From: JAAYYM01 sp964631375
GTDB lineage: Bacteria; Bacillota; Clostridia; Lachnospirales; Lachnospiraceae
Assembly: GCA_964631375.1 (NCBI GenBank)
Contig: CAZVYQ010000005.1
Coordinates: forward strand, 25,740 to 89,739
DNA: 64,000 nucleotides
Direction: 5' to 3'
A program made the translations under genes and the position numbers. Of the stretch, positions 15,754-24,173 are shown piece by piece; position 1 is the first letter of the stretch; each line of letters opens with the position of its first letter. The notes beneath the pieces were generated by a model that ran no database searches, was not told the origin of the DNA, and saw only the letters and a program-made list of their open reading frames with translations.

Positions 15754-16443
15754 CTATTGATCAAATGATACAAAACGATATCCTACGTTACGTACCGTTT
15801 TGATGCTTTCATTTCCTTCTTCTCCAAGCTTTTTACGTAACGTTCCGATATGAATGTCTACCGTCCTCGTCTCTACGTCACAATCATAGCCCCACAATTT
15901 ATCTAACAGTTCATCACGGCTCACCACACGCTGGTTATTTTGATAGAGATACATCAGCAATTCAAATTCTCGATAGGTCAGGTCTACATTCTTTCCTTCG
16001 ATTGTCACTTCACGTGCTCCGGTATCGATCTGAAGTCCATTCACAACGAGCTGTTTGGGATTCTCCTCTTTTTTAGGCATACGTCTTAACAATGAACGTA
16101 TTCTTGCAGATAATTCCATAATACCAAATGGCTTTGTCATATAATCGTCTGCACCACAATCCAAACCGGTCACCTTATCGAATTCACGATCCTTGGCTGT
16201 CAGGATCATGAGCAGCATTTCCTTGACCGCAGGCATCTTTCGAATCCTCCTGATCGCCTCCAATCCATCTATACCAGGAAGCATCAGATCACAGATTGCA
16301 AGATCAGGTTTGTCCTCCTCGATCACCGCCAAGGCATCCTCTGCATTTTCAAAGGCCTGCACCTGATGTCCGTTTCCCTCCAGAGCCATTTTAATCAGAT
16401 TTCTAATATTTTCATCATCTTCTATTACAAAAATTGCTGCCAT
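15754..16443 (-). CDS. phoP: OmpR/PhoB-family response regulator (PhoP-like)
   Basis: A 229-residue two-component transcription factor. The receiver domain (1-120) has acidic residues E8-D9-D10, phospho-acceptor D52 in ICDLMLPGIDG, and LTAKD near residue 100. The C-terminal winged helix (about 130-227) ends TVRNVGYRFV. It is encoded between phoU and its cognate kinase. It is the likely factor that reads the 11-bp-spaced TTTACA repeats upstream of pstS and the EAL-GGDEF gene. This pairing is inferred from position. Confidence 0.9.
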   Translation of the reverse strand: MAAIFVIEDDENIRNLIKMALEGNGHQVQAFENAEDALAVIEEDKPDLAICDLMLPGIDGLEAIRRIRKMPAVKEMLLMILTAKDREFDKVTGLDCGADDYMTKPFGIMELSARIRSLLRRMPKKEENPKQLVVNGLQIDTGAREVTIEGKNVDLTYREFELLMYLYQNNQRVVSRDELLDKLWGYDCDVETRTVDIHIGTLRKKLGEEGNESIKTVRNVGYRFVSFDQ

Positions 16444-16490
16444 ATGTTTCTCCTTTATACTGATGACTTTCGCACCTTGATATCATCATA

Positions 16491-17210
16491 TCATAACAAC
16501 CTAACCGAATCAATTGCCCCAGTTTCGCGGAAAATCTCCCACTCACAGATGTTGACAGCATGATCACCTATTTTTTCGAGATATTTTGCAATCATCAGAA
16601 CATCGACCAAACAATCCGGATCTGGTGTCCTTCCTGAGGTCTCTTTGTCTGTTTCCCCTGCTGTATGCTCCTTTGTCTGCAGACTTCCCAGACTTAATAA
16701 TCTAACGACCTCGTCTTTGACCTGATTGAACAGATCGTCCACCTGATCATCCATTACAATAATCTCCGCCGCTGCCGTATCATCATTTTGAATAAAAGCA
16801 TCCACTGCACGATGCACCATATCCTTTGCAGCACTGATCAGCCCCGGCATCGAGTCTGAGATCTGATAGATCGAATGTCCCTGATTTCTCCTTGCAAGTT
16901 CTGCAATGTCAACAGCATGATTACCGATGCGTTCAACATCTGTTACCACCTTCAGTGTTGCTGATACTGTTCGCAGATCTCTCGCTACTGGCTGTTGTCG
17001 TGTAATCAGAGAGAGACATCTTGCCTCAATTTCCTTTTCCATATCATTGATCACACGATCTCCACTCATAATCATCCGGATCTGATCAGCATCCTCATTC
17101 TCCAGTGCACAAAAAACCTGATCGATCGTCTGCTCTACATGCTTTCCCATATCAGCCAGACAATTATGCAGCTGCTCCAGTTCCATTTCAAAATTCATTC
17201 TTACTGTCAT
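16491..17210 (-). CDS. phoU: Phosphate signalling protein PhoU
   Basis: PhoU links the Pst transporter to the PhoR-type kinase and dampens the Pho response when phosphate is plentiful. The 239-residue product consists of two PhoU three-helix repeats, with the characteristic VTDVERIGNHAVDIAELA and IAKYLEKIGDHAVNICEW segments. The start at 17210 has GGAG 8 bp upstream. The longer in-frame start at 17249 would overlap pstB and lacks support. An insertion of polar residues (about 185-205, rich in Thr, Glu and Gly) before the final helix pair is longer than in most PhoU proteins. Confidence 0.94.
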   Translation of the reverse strand: MTVRMNFEMELEQLHNCLADMGKHVEQTIDQVFCALENEDADQIRMIMSGDRVINDMEKEIEARCLSLITRQQPVARDLRTVSATLKVVTDVERIGNHAVDIAELARRNQGHSIYQISDSMPGLISAAKDMVHRAVDAFIQNDDTAAAEIIVMDDQVDDLFNQVKDEVVRLLSLGSLQTKEHTAGETDKETSGRTPDPDCLVDVLMIAKYLEKIGDHAVNICEWEIFRETGAIDSVRLL

Positions 17211-17252
17211 AATACACTCTCCATCATTCATGATTCCTAATCTGTTCACACA

Positions 17253-18020
17253 TCAACCAAAACGTCCTGTAATATAATCCTCGGTTCGTTTATCCTTTGG
17301 TCTTGAAAAGATCACCTCTGTATCGTCTAACTCAACCACTTCTCCCAACAGGAAAAACGCTGTATAATCTGATACACGAGCCGCCTGTTGCATATTATGC
17401 GTTACAATGGCAACCGTATATTTCTTTCGTAACTCCTGCATCAAATCTTCTATTTTCAGTGTTGAGATCGGATCCAGTGCAGAAGTGGGTTCATCCATCA
17501 ACAGTACCTCCGGCTTCACAGCAAGTGCTCTTGCAATGCAGAGTCTCTGCTGTTGTCCACCTGACAGTCCCAGTGCTGATTTTTTCAGTCTGTCCTTGAC
17601 TTCTTCAAAGATGGCTGCACCCTTGAGACTCTCCTCTACGATCTCATCCAGTTCTTTCTTACTCTTAATCCCGTGAATTCTTGGTCCATAAGCTACGTTA
17701 TCATAGATGCTCATAGGAAACGGATTGGGCTGCTGAAAGACCATTCCAACCTTTTTGCGTAATAGCGTAGTGTCTACCTTGGAATCGTAGATATCTTCAT
17801 CATCCAACGTCACCTTTCCTGTTATGATGACATCATCCACCAGATCATTCATGCGATTCAATGTTTTCAAAAATGTTGATTTTCCACAACCACTGGGGCC
17901 TACAAAAGCAGTGATCTTATTGGATACGATTCTCATATCGACATCCTTCAGTGCGTGATTGCTTCCGTAATACAGATTTAATTTTTCGGTTACGATTTTG
18001 CTTTCCTGCATGTTTTTCAT
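17253..18020 (-). CDS. pstB: Phosphate ABC transporter ATP-binding protein PstB
   Basis: The ATPase of the high-affinity phosphate importer. The 255-residue product has Walker A GPSGCGKST at 41-49, a Q-loop in VGMVFQQPNPFP, signature LSGGQQQRLCIARALA, and Walker B VLLMDEPTSALDP. The conserved family start with KLNLYYGSNHAL and the end ending DYITGRFG are both typical of PstB. It lies 14 bp downstream of pstA and 42 bp before phoU. Confidence 0.97.
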   Translation of the reverse strand: MKNMQESKIVTEKLNLYYGSNHALKDVDMRIVSNKITAFVGPSGCGKSTFLKTLNRMNDLVDDVIITGKVTLDDEDIYDSKVDTTLLRKKVGMVFQQPNPFPMSIYDNVAYGPRIHGIKSKKELDEIVEESLKGAAIFEEVKDRLKKSALGLSGGQQQRLCIARALAVKPEVLLMDEPTSALDPISTLKIEDLMQELRKKYTVAIVTHNMQQAARVSDYTAFFLLGEVVELDDTEVIFSRPKDKRTEDYITGRFG

Positions 18021-18034
18021 CCTTTATTCTTTAA

Positions 18035-18910
18035 TTACCTGTGATTGACATCCAGCCTGCCTGTCAGGTACTTGGTGAGTAGATTGATTATTAAAACAAT
18101 GACCAACAATACAAACGCGATTCCAAATGCCGCATCATACTGTGCCTTGGACATACTCAGATACAACTGTATCGTAAGTGTTCCACCGGGCTGCATGATT
18201 TTCTCAAGCAATGCTTTTCCTGTCTGTGGCAGTAAGTATCCGCTTCCTGCCGTGAAAAGCAGTGCTGCCGACTCACCTACAATCCTTCCGATCGCGAGTA
18301 TGATACCGGTTACGATTCCCGGCATGGCAGAGGGAAGCATGACTGTTCGGATCATATACCATTTTGTTGCACCGATCCCAAGTGCCCCGCTGCGATAAGT
18401 ATCCGGAACCGTCTTCAAAGCTTCCTGTGTATTCCTTGTAATGAGTGGAAGTACCATCAGTGTGAGAGTCAAAGCTCCTGTCAAAATGGAATAACCAAAC
18501 TTGAGTGTTGAACCAAAGAAAATCATTCCAAACAATCCAAATATGATAGACGGAATCCCTGATAGTGTCTCTGTTGTAAATTCGATCAGGCTTACGATCC
18601 TTCCGGGCTTGGCGTACTCATTCAGATAAATGGCAGCACCAATTCCGAGTGGTGTTGCAATTAAAAGTGTCAGTACGATCATATACAGCGTATTGACGAT
18701 ATTACCTGCAATACCAAAGGTTCCATTGATCGTGCTTGGAACGGTTGTCAAAAACGACCAGTTGATCACACCGATTCCTCTATAGAACACATACCCTACA
18801 ATGCCGATTAAGAGCAGGATTGAAATGGCAGCACTAAAATTGATCAGTATTGTGAGTACGATATCTTTCGTTTTTACTTTTCTTCTTTTGACCAGAATAC
18901 TATTCTCCAT
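18035..18910 (-). CDS. pstA: Phosphate ABC transporter permease PstA
   Basis: One of two permease subunits of the Pst importer. The 291-residue product has six membrane segments, the first at about 21-46, and the inner-membrane component motif around YRSGALGIGATKWYMIRTV, which contacts PstB. GIAGNIVNTLYMI and TETLSGIPSIIFGLFG are typical of PstA. It lies 4 bp after pstC. Confidence 0.95.
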   Translation of the reverse strand: MENSILVKRRKVKTKDIVLTILINFSAAISILLLIGIVGYVFYRGIGVINWSFLTTVPSTINGTFGIAGNIVNTLYMIVLTLLIATPLGIGAAIYLNEYAKPGRIVSLIEFTTETLSGIPSIIFGLFGMIFFGSTLKFGYSILTGALTLTLMVLPLITRNTQEALKTVPDTYRSGALGIGATKWYMIRTVMLPSAMPGIVTGIILAIGRIVGESAALLFTAGSGYLLPQTGKALLEKIMQPGGTLTIQLYLSMSKAQYDAAFGIAFVLLVIVLIINLLTKYLTGRLDVNHR

Positions 18911-18914
18911 TTGG

Positions 18915-19847
18915 TCATTCCTCCACGTTGCTGTGTTTCAGTATTTTTGTCAGTGTCATATTAATCAACATGATAAAGACAAACAGCACCAGCCCGATTG
19001 TAAATAACACCTCTCTGTGCAGGTCTGAGGCATAGCCCATCTCACTGACAATTGCAGTTGTCAGGAATCTGACAGAGTTAAACGGTAACGGAAGATTGAC
19101 AGAGCTTCCTGATACCAAACTGATCGCCATTGCTTCGCCGATCGCGCGACCAACTCCAAGTACAATTGCAGTTACGATTCCGGACTTTGCTGCCGGTAGA
19201 ATCACCTTGAAGATCGTCTGCATTTTAGATGCTCCTACTGCAAGTGAAGCACTTTTCAGATGTTCCGGTACAGCCCTGATCGCTGACTCGCTGACGTTGA
19301 TCACTGTCGGTAGTATCATGACTGCCAACACCAAAACAGCTGAGATCAGATTGGCTCCTCCTGTGAACTGATGTATCTCTGAGTCTGCAAATATCTTTCT
19401 TTCCATCTGATACATAAGTGGATTTAGGATCAGAATTCCAAGTAATCCATAGATGACTGAGGGAATACCTGCTAACAGTTCCACTGCGGGCTTTACAATT
19501 GCCGCTATCTTTGTCGGTGCTGTTTCTGCCAGAAAAATCGCTGTAAATACTCCGATCGGAACCCCAATCAGAATCGCTGCAAATGTTCCGACAATCGAGG
19601 TCAATATAACATACAGGATACCAAACGATGGATTCTCAGCTGCCGGTTTCCACACTGTACCAAACAAGATCTCTCCGATTCCGACCTTTGCAAGTGCCGG
19701 TGTTCCGCTTATGATCATATATGCTGTGATCGAAATAACCGCAAGAACCGCTGTGAATGCGCACACCGTAAATATCACCTGTGCTACCGTCTCCACCACT
19801 GTTTTATTCTTATAACTGCTAATAATTGAAGTATTCATCTGTTTCAT
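18915..19847 (-). CDS. pstC: Phosphate ABC transporter permease PstC
   Basis: The partner permease of PstA. About 310 residues from the chosen start, with six membrane segments and the PstB-contact motif LKSASLAVGASKMQTIFKV. VELLAGIPSVIYGLLGI is typical of the family. The start at 19847 has AGAGG 6 bp upstream. Another ATG 9 bp further in is possible. The gene is separated from pstS by an unusually long, structured intergenic region. Confidence 0.95.
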   Translation of the reverse strand: MKQMNTSIISSYKNKTVVETVAQVIFTVCAFTAVLAVISITAYMIISGTPALAKVGIGEILFGTVWKPAAENPSFGILYVILTSIVGTFAAILIGVPIGVFTAIFLAETAPTKIAAIVKPAVELLAGIPSVIYGLLGILILNPLMYQMERKIFADSEIHQFTGGANLISAVLVLAVMILPTVINVSESAIRAVPEHLKSASLAVGASKMQTIFKVILPAAKSGIVTAIVLGVGRAIGEAMAISLVSGSSVNLPLPFNSVRFLTTAIVSEMGYASDLHREVLFTIGLVLFVFIMLINMTLTKILKHSNVEE

Positions 19848-19899
19848 CTTGAACCTCTGCGTGTATATCATTCTTAATACATAAATTTAGTTTATTGAG

Positions 19900-20136
19900 G
19901 TAGAGAGAGCCTTTGTATCTATACAAATTTGTTCCAGGACTTCGGATGTAAGTCTTTCTAAGTGTTCGCATTTTATACCTGATACCGAACGCTACCGCAT
20001 GAGATTCGCCCTCCATGGCTCAGCTCATGCTTTTCTCGACATCGTGTCGAGAAATAGCTGTAAGCTTAACGACCACTAAGAAAGTCTAACATCCTGCGTA
20101 GTCACAATTTTGTATAGATACAAAGTCTCCCTCTAC
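19900..20136. repeat. 237-bp imperfect palindromic element between pstS and pstC
   Basis: Two arms of about 65 bp (19900-19964 and 20074-20136) are inverted copies with a few mismatches. The outer third begins GTAGAGRGAG and contains the small palindrome TTTGTATCTATACAAA on each side. The inner third pairs CTTTCTAAGTG with CACTAAGAAAG. The 109-bp centre holds a perfect hairpin TTTCTCGACA/TGTCGAGAAA. No convincing target-site duplication or coding frame is visible. It could be a MITE-like element, or a transcribed structure limiting read-through from pstS to pstC. Apart from this and the hairpin at 20189-20267, nothing else is seen in the 436-bp gap between pstC and pstS. Confidence 0.7.
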
Positions 20137-20188
20137 AAATCTACCTACCAATTATCTTTATATTATATATTTCTGTCTTAGACCAACA

Positions 20189-20267
20189 GCCCTGCATGTA
20201 ATATGGTATGCGAAGCAGGGCGGTGTTGGGGTGGTGGGCGCTGAGCATACTATATTACATGCAGGGC
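20189..20267 (-). ncRNA. Long stem-loop 17 bp after pstS
   Basis: A 23-bp stem with one mismatch (arms 20189-20211 and 20245-20267, GCCCTGCATG and CATGCAGGGC at the base) encloses a 33-nt GT-rich loop. There is no T-run, so it is more likely an mRNA-stabilising or attenuating structure than a plain terminator. In other bacteria a hairpin here keeps pstS expression above that of pstCAB. Confidence 0.65.
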
Positions 20268-20283
20268 GTCCGTTCTAACCTAT

Positions 20284-21231
20284 TTAATCTACAGTGATCA
20301 GTCCTACTGACTCAACCAATGCCTTACCTTCATCTGATGCAAGATACTCAAACAGTGCCTGTACAACTTCGTTCTGCTCTGCAATCTCACCCTTGGTTGC
20401 CATTACGAATGGTCTGGAAAGGAAGTAGTTACCTGCCTTGATGTTGTCTGCGGTTGCTTCAACACCTTCTAATGCTACTGCGATAACTGTATCGTCTACT
20501 ACATCCAGTGATACATAGCCAACTGCACCCGGTGTAGAAGCTACCTTAGCCATAACTGCTCCGGTACTGTCCAGTTCATTTGCATATGTGCACTTGTCCT
20601 CGATCTCAAGTAGTTCCTCAAATGCTCCTCTTGTACCGGAACCTGATTCACGTCCTACTACTACAATCGGCATATCCTCGCCACCAAGATCCTTCCAGTT
20701 TGTAACCTGGCCTGTATAGATTGCAATTAGATCATCTTTTTTCAGATCAACTACCTTATTAGCAGGATCTACTACAACAGCGATACCATCGATTGCTACT
20801 GTATTCTCAACTGCTCCGCCTTCTTTTTCACTGTCCTTAAGTGCTCTGGATGAATTACCAATATCTGCACTACCTGCAAGTAAAGCTTCAATTCCTGCAC
20901 TGGAACCTACAAACTCTGCTGATACTGTGACACCTGGATTCTTCTGCATAAATGCCTCTGCAAGTGCATTTGAAAACTTCTCCATGGAGGTCGAACCTAC
21001 CAATGTAACACTTCCTGAAAGATCTGATGCTGCTTCCTCTGCTGCTGGAACCTCTGTCTCTGCAACTTCTGCTTCTGCGGGCTGTGCCGGTTCCGGTGTC
21101 TGCTCTACTGCTGCTTCTGCTGCGGGTGCAGGTGCTGCCTCGCTTGTGCTCTGTGCGCATCCTGCTAACATTGAGACTGTCATTGCAGCTGCTGCAACCA
21201 ACGTTACTATTTTACTTACTTTGTTTTTCAT
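20284..21231 (-). CDS. pstS: Phosphate-binding lipoprotein PstS
   Basis: The extracellular phosphate receptor of the Pst importer, anchored as a lipoprotein. The 315-residue product has a lipobox SMLAGC with C25 as the lipidation site. An Ala/Glu/Pro-rich linker of about 45 residues follows, then a periplasmic-binding fold. Phosphate-contact segments VTLVGSTSMEKFS and VVGRESGSGTRGAFEELL are present. A PHO box with four repeats precedes the gene, so strong induction under phosphate limitation is expected. First gene of the pst-pho operon. Confidence 0.95.
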   Translation of the reverse strand: MKNKVSKIVTLVAAAAMTVSMLAGCAQSTSEAAPAPAAEAAVEQTPEPAQPAEAEVAETEVPAAEEAASDLSGSVTLVGSTSMEKFSNALAEAFMQKNPGVTVSAEFVGSSAGIEALLAGSADIGNSSRALKDSEKEGGAVENTVAIDGIAVVVDPANKVVDLKKDDLIAIYTGQVTNWKDLGGEDMPIVVVGRESGSGTRGAFEELLEIEDKCTYANELDSTGAVMAKVASTPGAVGYVSLDVVDDTVIAVALEGVEATADNIKAGNYFLSRPFVMATKGEIAEQNEVVQALFEYLASDEGKALVESVGLITVD

Positions 21232-21331
21232 TTCTTCATTCTCCTCTTTTTCTTGTTCTGTATCCGTTGATCGGATACTTTTGATTTCGGTGAATTTCTG
21301 TCACCATTGTTTTCTTGTTCTTTACAATGAG

Positions 21332-21397
21332 AGAATATCATGAAGTAAAACCCGCAAATACCAAACCTTTGTATTGCTTTTGTAAAATCCGTGTAAA
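21332..21397 (-). promoter_or_regulatory. PHO box and promoter of pstS
   Basis: On the minus strand the hexamers TTTACA (21392-21397), TTTACA (21381-21386), AATACA (21370-21375) and TTGGTA (21359-21364) recur at exact 11-bp intervals. This is the arrangement of PhoP~P binding sites in Bacillus and relatives. A -10-like TATTCT (21332-21337) lies about 21 bp beyond the last hexamer, and no good -35 is present, as is usual for PhoP-activated promoters. Confidence 0.75.
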
Positions 21398-21402
21398 GGC
21401 AT

Positions 21403-21437
21403 AAAAAACAGGACTGCATCTAAAACAGTCCTGTTTT
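21403..21437 (-). terminator. Intrinsic terminator of the Na/Pi cotransporter gene
   Basis: Stem CAGGACTG/CAGTCCTG (21409-21416, 21426-21433) is extended by A-T pairs. On the minus strand a T-run follows. It lies about 25 bp past the gene and just before the pstS PHO box. The symmetric A/T flanks could allow it to act in both directions. Confidence 0.85.
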
Positions 21438-21461
21438 TCATAAACTTTACATGATATAATA

Positions 21462-23123
21462 CTATACTCTTACAACATCCTTGCGTGCACTCTCCGGATC
21501 CGCATCCAATATCGAGAAAGCAATATTCGTTGCATGATCGGCAACACGCTCCAGTCCGGATACCACATCCGAAAATATCATGCCTGCTTCAGGAGTACAT
21601 TCATTTTTCGTAAGTCTGTCCACATGTGCCTGCTGCAATTCTCGTTCTTTCTCATCAATTGCCTCTTCCAGTTGTAAGATATCATGCAGATGTTCTTCAC
21701 TGTTCTCAGAAAACATCTCAATGGAGAATCTGACAATGGTATTGACCATATCCAGCATATCTCCCATTTCCCGCTGTGCTTCCTTACTGAATCCAAGGTC
21801 ACTATCCTTACGCTGCCTTGCTGAATCTGCCACATTCTCCGCATGATCACCGATTCGTTCAATGTCATTTACCACATGAAACAGTCCGCCGATGTTCTTT
21901 GCATCCTCTACCGGCAGGTTCGTCTGACTGATCTTAACCAGATAATTTGTAATCTCATGATTTAGGAAATTAATATTTTCCTCTACCTTATAAACCTCAT
22001 CAATATCTTCCTCGTCCAGAGTTACAAGTGCATTCATGGCACGATTCAGATTCTCACTAGCTAATGATGCCATACGTTCCAACTCTTTGGTTGCATCAAT
22101 CACTGCTGTTGCAGGGGAAAATACAGCTTTTTGTCCGATGTACTTTAACTGTAGACTTGCACGATAGCCTACCTTGGTATCCTCACCCGGTATGATCAGA
22201 TAGGTTAGCTTCACCAATAGTCCGCCAAACGGGAACAGGATAATCACCTGAAATACCTTGAACAAGGTATGTGCATTCGCCACAAATCGTCCAGGATTGT
22301 CTCCTGATAACATGTGAATGATTCCAACCACCTGATCCAATGCTAACTGTAATATTGTAAACATAATGATTGTTCCAAATACATTAAACAGGAAATGAAT
22401 GAGTGCCGCTCTCTTGGCATCCTTTCTTCCTGCCAGTGATGCTAGTAATGCAGTCACACAGGAACCGATGTTACAACCCATGATAATAAAGCAACACATT
22501 GGCAATTGTAACAATCCTTGATTAGCCATCAGGAGAACGATACTAACTGTGACTGATGAACTCTGAATGATTGCTGTCAGGATAAAACCAACCAGAACCG
22601 CAAGAAACGGATTGTTCAAAGAACTTAGAAGTGCTGTAACGGTCGGCATCTCCTTGATGCCTTCCATCGCCTGAGCCATAATTGATAATCCCATAAAAAG
22701 AACGCCAAAGCCGAGCAGAACCTCACCAAACTTCTGCACGTTCAGGCGTTTCGTAAACATCATCATCAATACACCGGCAAGTACAAATACAGGTGCTGCC
22801 TCTGATAAATTAATTGAAACCAGTTGTGAAGTCACCGTGGTACCGATATTGGCACCCATGATCACTCCGACTGCCTGCGATAAACTCATGATACCCGAGT
22901 TTACAAAGCTGACTACCATAACCGTACATGCCGATGACGACTGTACAATTGCGGTAAATACAATACCCACAAGCATTCCTGTAAAACGATTCTTCGTAAA
23001 AAATTCCAAAATATTTCTCAATTTTGCTCCGGCAGCTTTCTCGATGCCTTCGCTCATCATCTTCATTCCAAACAGAAACAGTCCCAATCCGCCTGCCAAT
23101 GATAATACGATTCCCATAACCAT
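21462..23123 (-). CDS. Na/Pi cotransporter-family protein with C-terminal PhoU-like domain
   Basis: A complete 553-residue member of the Na/Pi cotransporter II family. Eight or more membrane segments lie in the first 310 residues, with the inverted-repeat signatures IVQSSSACTVMVVSFV and AIIQSSSVTVSIVLL and the motif MGANIGTTVTSQL. The C-terminal part (about 345-545) is a helical PhoU-like domain with DIERIGDHAENVADSA and LERVADHATNIAFSI. It may import phosphate or couple phosphate status to another process. Paralogue of the gap-truncated gene at 11131-12384. It stands alone between ribF and the pst operon, with its own terminator. Confidence 0.93.
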   Translation of the reverse strand: MVMGIVLSLAGGLGLFLFGMKMMSEGIEKAAGAKLRNILEFFTKNRFTGMLVGIVFTAIVQSSSACTVMVVSFVNSGIMSLSQAVGVIMGANIGTTVTSQLVSINLSEAAPVFVLAGVLMMMFTKRLNVQKFGEVLLGFGVLFMGLSIMAQAMEGIKEMPTVTALLSSLNNPFLAVLVGFILTAIIQSSSVTVSIVLLMANQGLLQLPMCCFIIMGCNIGSCVTALLASLAGRKDAKRAALIHFLFNVFGTIIMFTILQLALDQVVGIIHMLSGDNPGRFVANAHTLFKVFQVIILFPFGGLLVKLTYLIIPGEDTKVGYRASLQLKYIGQKAVFSPATAVIDATKELERMASLASENLNRAMNALVTLDEEDIDEVYKVEENINFLNHEITNYLVKISQTNLPVEDAKNIGGLFHVVNDIERIGDHAENVADSARQRKDSDLGFSKEAQREMGDMLDMVNTIVRFSIEMFSENSEEHLHDILQLEEAIDEKERELQQAHVDRLTKNECTPEAGMIFSDVVSGLERVADHATNIAFSILDADPESARKDVVRV

Positions 23124-23215
23124 ATTGATTTAATCTCCTTATTGGCTTTCCTTCATATCCAAAGTCCATTTTAACGTATGAATCGACAAGTTACAAGGGA
23201 TTTTTACATTATATT

Positions 23216-24169
23216 TTACATTAATTTTACGTTTTCTTTACTTTTTAATTGCTTTGCATGCCATTTACGTCCATTTTCAATATCTCTTAGCATTTGCTGT
23301 TTCAATTCCTCGACTGAAGCAAATCGTTGTTCCGGACGGGCAAATTGTAACAGAGAAACCCTGATTTCATTTCCATACACATTCTGATCAAAATCATAGA
23401 TATAGGTCTCTACGCCACGTATATCATCTCCGCTTACAGTTGGTTTGCAGCCGACATTTGTGATTCCGTCGTACCATTGATCCTGACAATAGACTCTGGA
23501 ATAGTATACCCCGTTTTGCGGTAATAATTTATTCATCTCCGGCAATTGATTGACAGTAGGCATTCCGAGAGTCCTGCCGAGTTTTCTGCCATGTATGACT
23601 TCACCGTAGATCGTATAGGGTTGATACAACATTTGATTAACTTCGGTGATCGAACCATGTTCCAATTCAGTTCTGATCCTGGATGAACTGATCTCCTGTC
23701 CCAGATAACATTCCTTTTCAATAATAATTGTCTGATACCCATAAATAGAACCATACTGCTGCAGCAGTCTGTAGGTTCCGGCTCCTCTGTGTCCAAATCG
23801 GCAATCCGTTCCTACTACAACCACCTTTGCATGCAACATTCCGACTAAAATGTCTTCTATAAAACTTTCAGCCGAAATCGCCGCCGTTTTCTCATAGAAG
23901 GGAAATTCAATCAGTGCATCCACTCCCATCTGTTCAAACATTGCTCTTTTTTCGGTATTGGTGGTCAGTACCCTTTGATTTTCTTTCAAAAAAATAGAAG
24001 TCGGAGGCGTGTCAAACGTAAAGACCGCACTCAGCAACCCCTGTTTCTTTTGGCTCATAACTTCATGCAGGATCATTGCGTGACCTTTATGTATCCCATC
24101 AAATTTACCGATAGTGACCACTGTATCCGCTTCAATCTGAAACTCTGTCGTATTTTCTATATGAATCAT
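23216..24169 (-). CDS. ribF: Bifunctional riboflavin kinase / FAD synthetase
   Basis: Converts riboflavin to FMN and then to FAD. The 317-residue product has an N-terminal nucleotidyltransferase domain with VVTIGKFDGIHKGHAMIL and SSSRIRTELEHGSI. The C-terminal flavokinase domain has GRKLGRTLGMPTVNQLP, NGVYYSRVYCQ and NVGCKPTV. It is the last gene of the nusA-infB operon, 4 bp after truB, a common Firmicute arrangement. Confidence 0.95.
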   Translation of the reverse strand: MIHIENTTEFQIEADTVVTIGKFDGIHKGHAMILHEVMSQKKQGLLSAVFTFDTPPTSIFLKENQRVLTTNTEKRAMFEQMGVDALIEFPFYEKTAAISAESFIEDILVGMLHAKVVVVGTDCRFGHRGAGTYRLLQQYGSIYGYQTIIIEKECYLGQEISSSRIRTELEHGSITEVNQMLYQPYTIYGEVIHGRKLGRTLGMPTVNQLPEMNKLLPQNGVYYSRVYCQDQWYDGITNVGCKPTVSGDDIRGVETYIYDFDQNVYGNEIRVSLLQFARPEQRFASVEELKQQMLRDIENGRKWHAKQLKSKENVKLM

Positions 24170-24173
24170 ATGA

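Noticed and set aside
19819..20016. Short minus-strand frame within the palindromic element
   Set aside because: It ends inside pstC, overlaps the palindrome, lacks an SD and shows no protein-like composition.
23190..23220. TTTACA repeats upstream of the full-length Na/Pi gene as a PHO box
   Set aside because: The repeats run in the opposite orientation to the gene, spacing is 12 and 11 bp rather than a constant 11, and the region is very AT-rich.
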